A stretch of 64,000 bases of DNA from Chitinophaga flava. GTDB taxonomy: Bacteria; Bacteroidota; Bacteroidia; Chitinophagales; Chitinophagaceae. This document shows positions 26,901 to 32,924 of the stretch, piece by piece; position 1 is the stretch's first letter; the number at the start of each line of letters is the position of its first letter. Below the pieces are notes generated by a model. That model was not told the DNA's origin, did not search any database, and saw only the letters and a program-made list of their open reading frames with translations. The stretch covers positions 1,302,001-1,366,000 of the forward strand of contig NZ_QFFJ01000002.1 of the NCBI RefSeq assembly GCF_003308995.1, read 5' to 3'. The translations under genes and the position numbers were made by a program.

Positions 26901-27162
26901 TGGTTTCTTCTCCTCTATGGAGGTGGCAGTTTATAGTTTGATAAAACTTCACTATGATGGTCAATCTTCATCCGTAACCCGCAGGATTTTTGATGTAGTT
27001 GCTGGAGAGCTTAAAATAGTTGATTGGGAAATAAAATCAACTGTTCAGGATGATATGGAGAAGAAGATTGCCGTAATTTTGCGTGAGAAATTTGATCGGA
27101 GCGAAGCTAAAGATAAAGCTGCCGTGATTGTGAATCTTCTCATAAAAAACAAAGATGCCTAA
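23971..27162 (+). CDS. hsdR: Type I restriction endonuclease / translocase subunit
   Basis: A 1063-residue motor subunit that translocates unmethylated DNA and cuts it. The N-terminal PD-(D/E)xK nuclease is visible as PD at 140-141 and ECK at 155-157. The SF2 helicase core has Walker A GSGKS at 295-299, the DEAH box at 443-446 and the TGTP motif III soon after. A later segment ARVNRARNGK carries the arginine finger of motif VI. A C-terminal helical region binds HsdM. All key residues look intact. Its last 8 bases overlap the start of the YgjP-like gene, so expression of the two is coupled. Confidence 0.96.
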   Translation: MSNSPEFHYSELPAIELLQTLGYHLMSAAEIKEEMNSTNLLLINRLKAALQRINPDLDELNISKAVDAISSITGSSLMDANQKSWELISRAELTLPQVINGKEEYVGVRYIDYAPENIGLNEFIVVSQMKFTGKARNSVPDLVLYVNGIPLAVIECKSPNTKDAWDNGYNDLIFYQKNSERLFYYNQICAAIWKVGGKYGAINSPQAFYSNYKSKDTTVLNALVGRETTAQDTLLYYLFEPALFLDIIRHFVLFELEEGRVVKKLPRYQQIRSVNKAIEKLQREDKGGVIWHTQGSGKSITMVYLTRKLQAPEYGFNNPTVLIMTDRNDLDTQITGTFRAVGYKNVMQATSVKNLDRLLRNDYGGIITTTIQKFQENEEQAKEEDKISEQEDGNRFKTERHIKDGVLTKVTKSNIDGKWIEIGREEVVLQELSEKENLYVMVDEAHRSQYGFLAAFMRTVMPKAKFIAFTGTPISKDDKSTLAEFYGNDYLDVYTLMESKEDGATVDLLYDQGIALLEVRKKELDEEFDKQFGHLDEDKREKLKREALNKYELSTERITAICKHLVDHYRGKIYPDGHKAMIVCDGREAAVKYQRIMLQLKNEGYHDFESKLIISMGNAKSDEIAADYYEIVDWNKKHPLDLKENIYTDPDAVKQVTDNYKLPFGNENVTEKSGKKKYDNTAFLIVSDMLLTGFDAPIASCMYLDKPLKEHTLLQAIARVNRARNGKLAGYIVDYYGITDYLVQAIEIYGGDVKPDEILKNLSEEIPWLEMHHTKLVEFFKPTGIDRFYERDTYIDKAIQFIEPLDRRDTFKELLKKFNKSIAILLPKVAAMKFKKDFDLFNEIRLQARNTYRDDDGLGISKDESKMLQDLIDAHLIASGVNHLLEEPVSILDKDKFQLELKNASMGTRELKIRNNLKHEIKVGMDRNPAFFKPLADRLEELLKQRETQRITQLDLLKAYEDIQDSIANEKKDSRDHGFFSSMEVAVYSLIKLHYDGQSSSVTRRIFDVVAGELKIVDWEIKSTVQDDMEKKIAVILREKFDRSEAKDKAAVIVNLLIKNKDA

Positions 27163-27850
27163 AGCACAATACGGGAATACCACCATTTATTATTCACTTG
27201 AGGAGGCGCCAGGCTTGGAAAGGCACTATCTTTCTGTTGACAATAAGAAGGGGGTCGTTCTCAAAGGAAAGAACATCGGTGAGATTGAATCTGCAAAATT
27301 AATTGTTCAAAAAGGAAAATGGATTACCGAAAAACTGGAAGTAGTAAGTATAAACAAACAGGATGTCATAGTAACGGGCTCTCGAATGCCATATTTGGGG
27401 AAAACATTTTACGTTGAGGTAGTTTATAGTGAATCGGTAGTAAAGCCCATCTTGACTTTTACCTATGCTAAGTTTCTTATTTATATACATCCAGAAGGGG
27501 ATGTACAAGCTGATATTTTAAAAGCATTTGATGAATTTTACAAGATTAAAGCAAGAGAAAAAATACTTCCTCGTTTATCTGCTCTTTGCCGCAGAACATT
27601 GTTGATCTATGAAACAGTACAGTTTAGAAAAATGACATCAAGATGGGGAAGCTGTTCTCATAAGAATAATCTGACTATCAACTTTGATATTGTGAAGTTG
27701 CCTTTTGCATTAATAGATTACATATTGATTCATGAACTTTGTCATACTAAGGTGAAAAATCATTCTAATGTATTTTGGAGAGAAGTAAGAAAATATCTGC
27801 CAGACTATAAAACATTAGATCACAAACTATCCAATTGGAAATTTTTATAA
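27155..27850 (+). CDS. YgjP-like zinc metallopeptidase domain protein (M48/DUF45)
   Basis: A 231-residue protein. The C-terminal half is a minimal zinc metalloprotease with RWGSC at 163-167, then HELCH at 193-197 (HExxH), and H203 in NHSNVFW as the probable third ligand. This is the YgjP/SprT-like arrangement called DUF45. The N-terminal half is beta-rich without recognised motif. The gene overlaps hsdR by 8 bases, a linkage seen for DUF45 proteins in many type I systems. It might process or turn over the restriction subunit, much as ClpXP controls EcoKI, but this is inference. Confidence 0.88.
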   Translation: MPKAQYGNTTIYYSLEEAPGLERHYLSVDNKKGVVLKGKNIGEIESAKLIVQKGKWITEKLEVVSINKQDVIVTGSRMPYLGKTFYVEVVYSESVVKPILTFTYAKFLIYIHPEGDVQADILKAFDEFYKIKAREKILPRLSALCRRTLLIYETVQFRKMTSRWGSCSHKNNLTINFDIVKLPFALIDYILIHELCHTKVKNHSNVFWREVRKYLPDYKTLDHKLSNWKFL

Positions 27851-27876
27851 TTGTTTAACCAGCATCACTGTTTCCT

Positions 27877-28881
27877 ATGGGAATGACTTTAAATGACGCC
27901 ATTATAACTTCTCTTGAGGAAATTAAGACGCCTGCTACTTACATGCAGGTTTATAAGAGGATTAAGGATAATAATTATTATGATTTTAAGGATGCCAAAA
28001 CACCAGCGTCCACAGTTTCTGCTTTGCTTGGAAATTTTATCCGCAATCGGGATTCCAGGGTAAAAAGAATTCCGCAGAAAGGTGGAAACTACACTTATTT
28101 CCTTGCGAAGTATGAAAGTGACATTAGCATGGAAGCATTAGCCGCTGTAGATAATATGGAAGAAGTTACTTCCTCTCCTGTTACAGCCGGCATCCAGGGA
28201 TTTGAAGAAAGAAGTCTACATAAACTACTAAGTAGCTTTCTTAATTCTACGCGAGTATATGCAAAGACTATTTTTCATGAACAATCAAACTCAAAGGATA
28301 ATCACCAGAAATGGATACATCCTGATATGATTGGGATAAGGTTTCTGAATTTGCATACGCAAACAAGCCTGGCATTTTTGAAAGCAATTAACAGGCTCGG
28401 CACCTTTGAGCTGATGGCATATGAAATAAAAAAAGAAATTAAAACAGATTACGAACTTAAAAAGTGCTTTTTTCAGGCAGTGTCTAATTCAAGTTGGGCT
28501 AACTATGGTTACCTCGTTACATTTGAATTGAGTGATGCCCTGATGGATGAAGTTAAACGTTTGAATCAGGCTTTTGGGATCGGGATAATCCGCTTAGGCA
28601 GCAATCCTTTTGAGAGTGAAATAGTGCTTCCCGCTCAGTATAAGGAGCTTGATTTTATTACCATTGATAAGCTTTGTAAGATCAATCCTGATTTTGAGCG
28701 CTTCGTGGAGCAAGTAGAAAAATATATTACAGCAGATGCCAGGTATATTTCCGCGTTGGATAAAGAGCTGATTAACTTCTGTGATCCTTTCTTTATATCT
28801 GAAACAGAATCTACAGCATATTGTAAGGAAAAGAATATACCGTTGGATAAACCTTTTGATGAGAATATATCGGGCAACTAG
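27877..28881 (+). CDS. HrgA-like protein: HARE-HTH domain plus restriction-associated C-terminal domain (COG2958-like)
   Basis: A 334-residue protein. Residues 1-85 fit the HARE-HTH fold: LNDAIITSLEEIKTPATYMQ, then TPASTVSALLGNFIRNRDS, then the wing RVKRIPQKGGNYTYFLAKY. After a linker, residues 110-310 form a second domain (HPDMIGIRFLNL, then ELMAYEIKKEIKTDYELKKCFFQAVSNSSWAN in pieces). It has the E-x-K and S-x-W-A-N elements typical of HrgA-type proteins found beside restriction systems. These may be a PD-(D/E)xK-like fold. It is the last gene of the restriction operon, 26 bases after the metallopeptidase gene. Its job is unproven. It could sense modified DNA or act as an extra effector. Confidence 0.72.
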   Translation: MGMTLNDAIITSLEEIKTPATYMQVYKRIKDNNYYDFKDAKTPASTVSALLGNFIRNRDSRVKRIPQKGGNYTYFLAKYESDISMEALAAVDNMEEVTSSPVTAGIQGFEERSLHKLLSSFLNSTRVYAKTIFHEQSNSKDNHQKWIHPDMIGIRFLNLHTQTSLAFLKAINRLGTFELMAYEIKKEIKTDYELKKCFFQAVSNSSWANYGYLVTFELSDALMDEVKRLNQAFGIGIIRLGSNPFESEIVLPAQYKELDFITIDKLCKINPDFERFVEQVEKYITADARYISALDKELINFCDPFFISETESTAYCKEKNIPLDKPFDENISGN

Positions 28882-28940
28882 TTGTTGCTAATTGCCTGCT
28901 CTGAAACATATCAAGGGATATGTAACCTGATTCCCGAAAC

Positions 28941-29019
28941 TTCAGGACATAAAAAAACCGTCGCTAAGCTATTGTCTTTCAAATAGTCGCGACGGTTTAA
29001 AGTACCCCAGATGGGAGTT
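28941..29019. repeat. Right attachment-site-like direct repeat overlapping tRNA-Leu
   Basis: Matches 19362-19439. It spans the intact tRNA-Leu terminator and the last 17 bases of the tRNA gene (29003-29019). This copy has the functional tRNA end and a perfect terminator stem, so it is the reconstituted site. Confidence 0.8.
28951..28998 (-). terminator. Terminator of the tRNA-Gly/tRNA-Leu transcript
   Basis: On the minus strand AACCGTCGC (28989-28997) pairs with GCGACGGTT (28956-28964) and is followed by a run of U from the A-tract at 28951-28957. It begins six bases after the tRNA-Leu 3' end. Confidence 0.85.
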
Positions 29020-29088
29020 GAACCCACACTCGCATTGCTGCGAACGGGATTTTAAGTCCCGCGTGTCTACCAATTCCACCACCAGGGT
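29003..29088 (-). tRNA. tRNA-Leu (anticodon UAA)
   Basis: An 86-base class II tRNA. Acceptor ACCCTGG pairs with CTGGGGT (two G-U pairs). The D-arm contains AATTGGTAGA. Anticodon stem CGGGA/TCCCG carries loop CTTAAAA, anticodon TAA. A long variable arm is present, and T-arm GTGGG-TTCAACT-CCCAT closes it. Discriminator A; CCA is not encoded. Its 3' end is the integration point of the adjoining island and remains intact. Confidence 0.95.
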
Positions 29089-29105
29089 TTGTAGGGAATA
29101 ATCGA

Positions 29106-29177
<72 letters not shown>

Positions 29178-29240
29178 TGATGTTTTAAATATAAGAACTT
29201 TTTCAACGTTTTCAGCACTGTGCTTTTTTCGTTGGGATTG

Positions 29241-29270
29241 CAAAGATAGCAATCTTTTTGAAGTTGCAAA
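29241..29270 (-). promoter_or_regulatory. Promoter of the tRNA-Gly/tRNA-Leu operon
   Basis: On the minus strand TTTG (29267-29270), an 18-base spacer and TATCTTTG (29241-29248) match the Bacteroidota consensus TTTG-N19-TAnnTTTG almost exactly, about 60 bases before the first tRNA. Confidence 0.75.
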
Positions 29271-29325
29271 ATTTTTTTAGCGCTGAGACAAAATATTTTA
29301 TGTATTTCAGAATTTTTAACTGCAA

Positions 29326-30174
29326 CTAAGGGTTCTGTTCATAGATGTATTTTACCATGCCCATTAACTCTTTTCCTTTACCATAGCAGGTTTCCTTGGA
29401 GGGTAGTCCGCTGGGCTGGTATTCGTACTGCCAGATGGTGTAGGAAGACGTTTGTGCGTTCACGGTTGTCATCTTAGCCACCTGTCCCTGGGTATTGTAT
29501 TCAAAGATATAGTCCGGCAACATACGTTTCTTCGCAGGCTGATAACGGTATACATCTGTCAACCGGCCGTTTTTATCGTAGTTGTAGTAGGTGCGTTTGG
29601 AGGGGGTACCTTTCTTTTGTTCCAGTTCTTCTGTAACATGACCGGCGCTGTCGGTCTTGAAGGTGACGAGGGCTGAATCGGTATTGGTACTTTTTTTCTG
29701 GATCATCTGATGCAGATGGCCGGAAGCATCATAGGTGTAGCTACGGCTTTCATCAAAACGTATTTTGCTGGCGAGGGCTATGGAGTTGCTGCTGACAGAT
29801 ACTAACCGTCCCTGCGCATCATAGCGGTAAAGGGTGGTAGTGATACTGGCGCTGGAGCTATCCACGGTTTTGGTCAGTTGTCCTTTGGAAGAGAAGGAGG
29901 ATGTCATAGACGAATAACCGGTGGCGCTGGACTGTGTCTGTGATTTCATCTGCTGATAGGTAGGCGTCAGGCTGCGTTCACAACGGAAGTCACGATCTAT
30001 TTCCATATTGGCGTCAAGGGTCATCACCCGCTGGGTTTTCACCTTATGGGTTTTAAGCATGGCCAGCGTGGCGTTGGTCTGCTCTGTATTGTAGATGTCC
30101 TGAAAATAATATTGTGTATAGGCTTTAGTGCTCAATGCCAGCACACCTAGTGCCAATAGGATCGTTTTCTTCAT
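29326..30174 (-). CDS. Secreted YD-repeat-like protein of unknown function
   Basis: A 282-residue protein with a signal peptide (KKTILLALGVLALSTKAYTQ). The mature part is rich in short YD-type repeats of the Rhs kind: LYRYDAQGRLVSV, then YTYDASGHLHQM, YNYDKNGRLTDVYR and FEYNTQGQVAKM, each about 20-40 residues apart. With only five or so units it is too short to form an Rhs toxin shell and there is no toxin tip or core cleavage motif, so I read it as a small cell-surface or periplasmic beta-repeat protein. It is divergent from the DUF3667 gene. No function can be given. Confidence 0.75.
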   Translation of the reverse strand: MKKTILLALGVLALSTKAYTQYYFQDIYNTEQTNATLAMLKTHKVKTQRVMTLDANMEIDRDFRCERSLTPTYQQMKSQTQSSATGYSSMTSSFSSKGQLTKTVDSSSASITTTLYRYDAQGRLVSVSSNSIALASKIRFDESRSYTYDASGHLHQMIQKKSTNTDSALVTFKTDSAGHVTEELEQKKGTPSKRTYYNYDKNGRLTDVYRYQPAKKRMLPDYIFEYNTQGQVAKMTTVNAQTSSYTIWQYEYQPSGLPSKETCYGKGKELMGMVKYIYEQNP

Positions 30175-30323
30175 GAATGTAAAAATCGATGATTTTTAAT
30201 GGTGACAATTTCGACAAATGTAAAACGCAAAATTCATATTAAAATTTTTTTACCCTATAACAGACATAATGATTATTATTTATCTTGGCCCCCGAATTTC
30301 ACCTGTCAACCTGCTAAATCGCT

Positions 30324-31247
30324 TTGAAAACACAACCCTTACGTAAAGATAACCACTGTCTTAATTGCGGCAGTGAGGTCCCTGAACGTTTCTGCTCCCG
30401 CTGTGGACAGGAAAATACTGTACAACACGAAACCTTTGGCCACCTGGTAGGACACTTTGTTGCTGACATATTTCACTACGACTCCCAGCTCCTGCTGACA
30501 CTTAAATACCTGGCTACCCGCCCCGGCTTACTCTCTAAAGAATACTGGGCCGGCAGAAGAGTCATGTATGTCAATCCGATCAAACTATATGTCTTCGTGT
30601 CTTTTGTATTTTTCTTCTTTTTCTTCACCCTCGCCAATGGGCCTGATCATGAAAAAAATAGACATGCTGTCAATAGACAGGCAGAGATGGAATCATCAGG
30701 TCTGACTAATATCAACGTAAATGGTCTGGACTCGGAGTATAAAAGCGTTGCGGAATATGATTCTATACAGGCTGCCCTGCCCGAAAATAAACGCAATACC
30801 GGCATGGATGGCCGCATGCAGCGTGGTATGGCAAAACTCAGGGAAAACAAAAAGGAAGCAAAGGAAGTGTTGAAAGAGATGTTTAGCCATAACCTGCCAA
30901 AGGTGATGTTCATCCTGCTGCCGCTGTTTGCACTGCTGATGAAATGGAGCCACCGCAGGAGTAAAATGGTTTACGCAGACCATGCTATCTTCACTATTCA
31001 TTTTCATTCATTTTTATTCATCATTCTTTTTGTGGGCCTGGTGCTGCGGTATTTTTTCCGGAGTCAGACACCGCTGGACCTGGCATACTGGGGCGCCTTC
31101 GGATACCTGGTGCTCGGCCTTAGAAACGCTTATAAGCAGTCATTCTGGAAGTCCTTTATAAAAGCAAGCTTGCTGTCTATTACCTATCTGTTCGTCTGTG
31201 TAACTGTGTTTGTGCTGTTTGTAGTGGGAGTCCTGTCATTCTATTGA
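30324..31247 (+). CDS. DUF3667 domain membrane protein with zinc ribbon
   Basis: A 307-residue inner-membrane protein. A zinc ribbon stands at the N terminus (C12-x2-C15 and C24-x2-C27), followed by the conserved FGHLVGHFVADIFHYDSQLL and TLKYLATRPGLLSKEYWAGRRV segments that define DUF3667. Next come one helix (KLYVFVSFVFFFFFFTLA), a long charged cytoplasmic loop, and three to four further helices to the C terminus. The start is a TTG at 30324. No later ATG would keep the zinc ribbon. Function is unknown, and it stands alone. Confidence 0.85.
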   Translation: MKTQPLRKDNHCLNCGSEVPERFCSRCGQENTVQHETFGHLVGHFVADIFHYDSQLLLTLKYLATRPGLLSKEYWAGRRVMYVNPIKLYVFVSFVFFFFFFTLANGPDHEKNRHAVNRQAEMESSGLTNINVNGLDSEYKSVAEYDSIQAALPENKRNTGMDGRMQRGMAKLRENKKEAKEVLKEMFSHNLPKVMFILLPLFALLMKWSHRRSKMVYADHAIFTIHFHSFLFIILFVGLVLRYFFRSQTPLDLAYWGAFGYLVLGLRNAYKQSFWKSFIKASLLSITYLFVCVTVFVLFVVGVLSFY

Positions 31248-31292
31248 TAAAGTGAAAAATCAAAATATTACCTTATTTCTTTAACTTTAGTG

Positions 31293-32072
31293 ATGCAACC
31301 GGAATTTATCATCATACACCCCCAGGTGGCGCCCCATGTAGCCCACATCCAGTTAAACAGGCCTAAAGAACTGAATGCCCTCAATCTCCAGCTGATGGGA
31401 GAGTTGCGCGATGCGCTCAAACTCCTCGATGCCGACGACCAGGTAAGGGTCATCGTGATCAGCGGTAATGAAAAAGCTTTCGCCGCAGGCGCTGATATCA
31501 AACAGATGGCCGAGAAATCAGCCATGGATATGTACAACACTGACCAGTTCAGTACCTGGGATACCATCAAAAAAACGAAGAAGCCCATCATCGCAGCTGT
31601 CAGTGGCTTTGCCCTCGGCGGTGGCTGCGAACTGATGATGCTCTGTGATATGGTGGTAGCCAGTGAAACAGCCCGTTTCGGTCAGCCGGAAATCAAACTG
31701 GGCGTGATGCCCGGAGCTGGCGGCACGCAACGCCTTACCCGTGCAGTCGGAAAAGCCCTTGCCATGGAAATGGTGCTCACCGGCCGTTTTATTACCGCCC
31801 AGGAAGCCCTCCAGGCCGGCCTGATCAATCGTATCGTACCGGTGGAACTATTCCTCCAGGAAGCAATCAAACTGGCCCAGGAAATAGCAACCATGGCACC
31901 ACTGGCAGTGAAAATGGCTAAAGAGGCCGTCCTCAAAGCCTTTGATACTACCCTCGATGAAGGCCTCCATTTCGAAAGGAAAAACTTCTACCTCCTCTTC
32001 GCTTCGGAAGACCAGAAAGAAGGTATGCAGGCCTTTATGGAAAAAAGAACTCCCAGCTTCAAAGGAAAATAA
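31293..32072 (+). CDS. Enoyl-CoA hydratase/isomerase family protein
   Basis: A 259-residue crotonase-fold enzyme that hydrates 2-enoyl-CoA in fatty-acid oxidation. I prefer the ATG at 31293 to the GTG at 31290. Both catalytic glutamates are in place: FALGGGCELMMLCD carries the first and QPEIKLGVMPGAGGTQRL the second. The oxyanion-hole segment AFAAGADIKQM binds the CoA thioester. The double-Glu pattern favours a true hydratase over an isomerase. It is a single gene, and the acyl-CoA dehydrogenase at 48015 could act in the same pathway. Confidence 0.92.
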   Translation: MQPEFIIIHPQVAPHVAHIQLNRPKELNALNLQLMGELRDALKLLDADDQVRVIVISGNEKAFAAGADIKQMAEKSAMDMYNTDQFSTWDTIKKTKKPIIAAVSGFALGGGCELMMLCDMVVASETARFGQPEIKLGVMPGAGGTQRLTRAVGKALAMEMVLTGRFITAQEALQAGLINRIVPVELFLQEAIKLAQEIATMAPLAVKMAKEAVLKAFDTTLDEGLHFERKNFYLLFASEDQKEGMQAFMEKRTPSFKGK

Positions 32073-32218
32073 TGCAAACATTATAACAGTAATACTGAAA
32101 AACCATTAAACATTTTTATTATTTGATTTGTTAACCGGAGACATTGGCTATCAAACATGTTTAATAGCAGCCGTATGGCAGGGTAGTGGTACTTGCCGGC
32201 TTTTGTAAACCCTTTACT

Positions 32219-32767
32219 ATGAAGATTAAAAATTTAACCATGACTTTAAAGTTATTGCCTGTAGCGGCTATGCTGACAGGCATATGCATTGTTGCCTGCA
32301 ACGGGCCCGCACAGGAGGTCAGGGCTATCGTACTGGCGGATGATGTTTCACCACCACCGATCGATACCATGATCGTCAATGGAGATACTATCCAGGCCGA
32401 CCATATCGCCTCCTGGAATGCCTTTGAAAAATACAACGGGCGCTATGCTGTCGAAGTTGCCCTGCTGGACAGAGAACCACTGAAGTCCCGCTTGGAAACG
32501 CTCCTGGGCAAATCCCGTAAGGTCTTTATGGAACGGTTTAAAATAACCCCACCCATCGAAGTGGAAAACAAGATACTATTCAACGAAGGTTATATGCCTT
32601 CCGGCTCCGGCTCAGACGAAGCCGCCATCGCCATAGATATGGAACGGGACATCATCTACATCGGTTTCTCCGTCAATAAAAAACGCATGCTCTTCAGCGA
32701 AAAAAAGGATACTGATTATCCGGAGAAATTCCTGCAATGGCTGAACCGGAACGCTGATGCATTTTGA
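32219..32767 (+). CDS. Hypothetical lipoprotein
   Basis: A 182-residue protein from the ATG at 32219 (MKIKNLTMTLKLLPVAAM) with a lipoprotein signal ending GICIVAC, Cys near residue 27. The mature part has an acidic, proline-rich linker (DDVSPPPIDTM) and then a compact alpha/beta domain (WNAFEKYNGRYAVEVALLD, GSDEAAIAIDMERDIIYIGF). I do not recognise the family. The last codons and stop lie inside the outer arm of the large inverted repeat at 32752-32924, so the C terminus (NADAF) may have been shaped by that duplication. Confidence 0.65.
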   Translation: MKIKNLTMTLKLLPVAAMLTGICIVACNGPAQEVRAIVLADDVSPPPIDTMIVNGDTIQADHIASWNAFEKYNGRYAVEVALLDREPLKSRLETLLGKSRKVFMERFKITPPIEVENKILFNEGYMPSGSGSDEAAIAIDMERDIIYIGFSVNKKRMLFSEKKDTDYPEKFLQWLNRNADAF

Positions 32768-32924
32768 TATTGCTGGATATGATGAGTGGAAGAAAAAATA
32801 TTAAATGATAAAAGAGAATCCCCCATTGATATTAAACCAATGGGGGATTCTCTTTTATCATTTAAAACTGATCTCTGCTTTTATCTCCGCACATCATATC
32901 CAGCAATATCAAAATGCATTAGCG
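32752..32924. repeat. Nested two-tier inverted repeat between convergent genes
   Basis: The outer arms are 32752-32784 and 32892-32924: 33 bases with one mismatch, 28 of them perfect. The inner arms are 32801-32828 and 32838-32865, 28 bases perfect. The spacers between tiers differ in sequence and length (16 versus 26 bases). The outer arms reach the stop codons of both flanking genes. Confidence 0.85.
32801..32865. terminator. Bidirectional terminator (inner arms of the inverted repeat)
   Basis: A 28-bp perfect stem beginning TTAAATGATAAAAGAGAATC with a 9-base loop, A-rich on one side and T-rich on the other, between convergent genes. It is unusually long for a terminator. Confidence 0.7.

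Larger units (their letters stand above)
19362..29019. mobile_element. tRNA-Leu-associated genomic island carrying a type I restriction-modification system
   Basis: The segment is bounded by the two direct repeats at 19362-19439 and 28941-29019, the right one overlapping the 3' end of tRNA-Leu(UAA). All genes inside (Fic-like, hsdM, hsdS, hsdR, YgjP-like, HrgA-like) are visibly more A+T-rich than the genes on either side. No integrase, recombinase or transposase is present, so mobility would have to be supplied in trans or has been lost. Direct evidence is the repeat pair and composition. Integration by a tRNA-targeting recombinase is inference. Confidence 0.72.

Noticed and set aside
19362..29019. 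Composite transposon or insertion sequence
   Set aside because: The flanking repeats are direct, coincide with a tRNA 3' end and its terminator, and no transposase or terminal inverted repeats are present.
29326..30174. Rhs-type toxin
   Set aside because: YD-like repeats are present but the protein is only 282 residues, has no toxin tip or core cleavage motif and has no immunity gene next to it.
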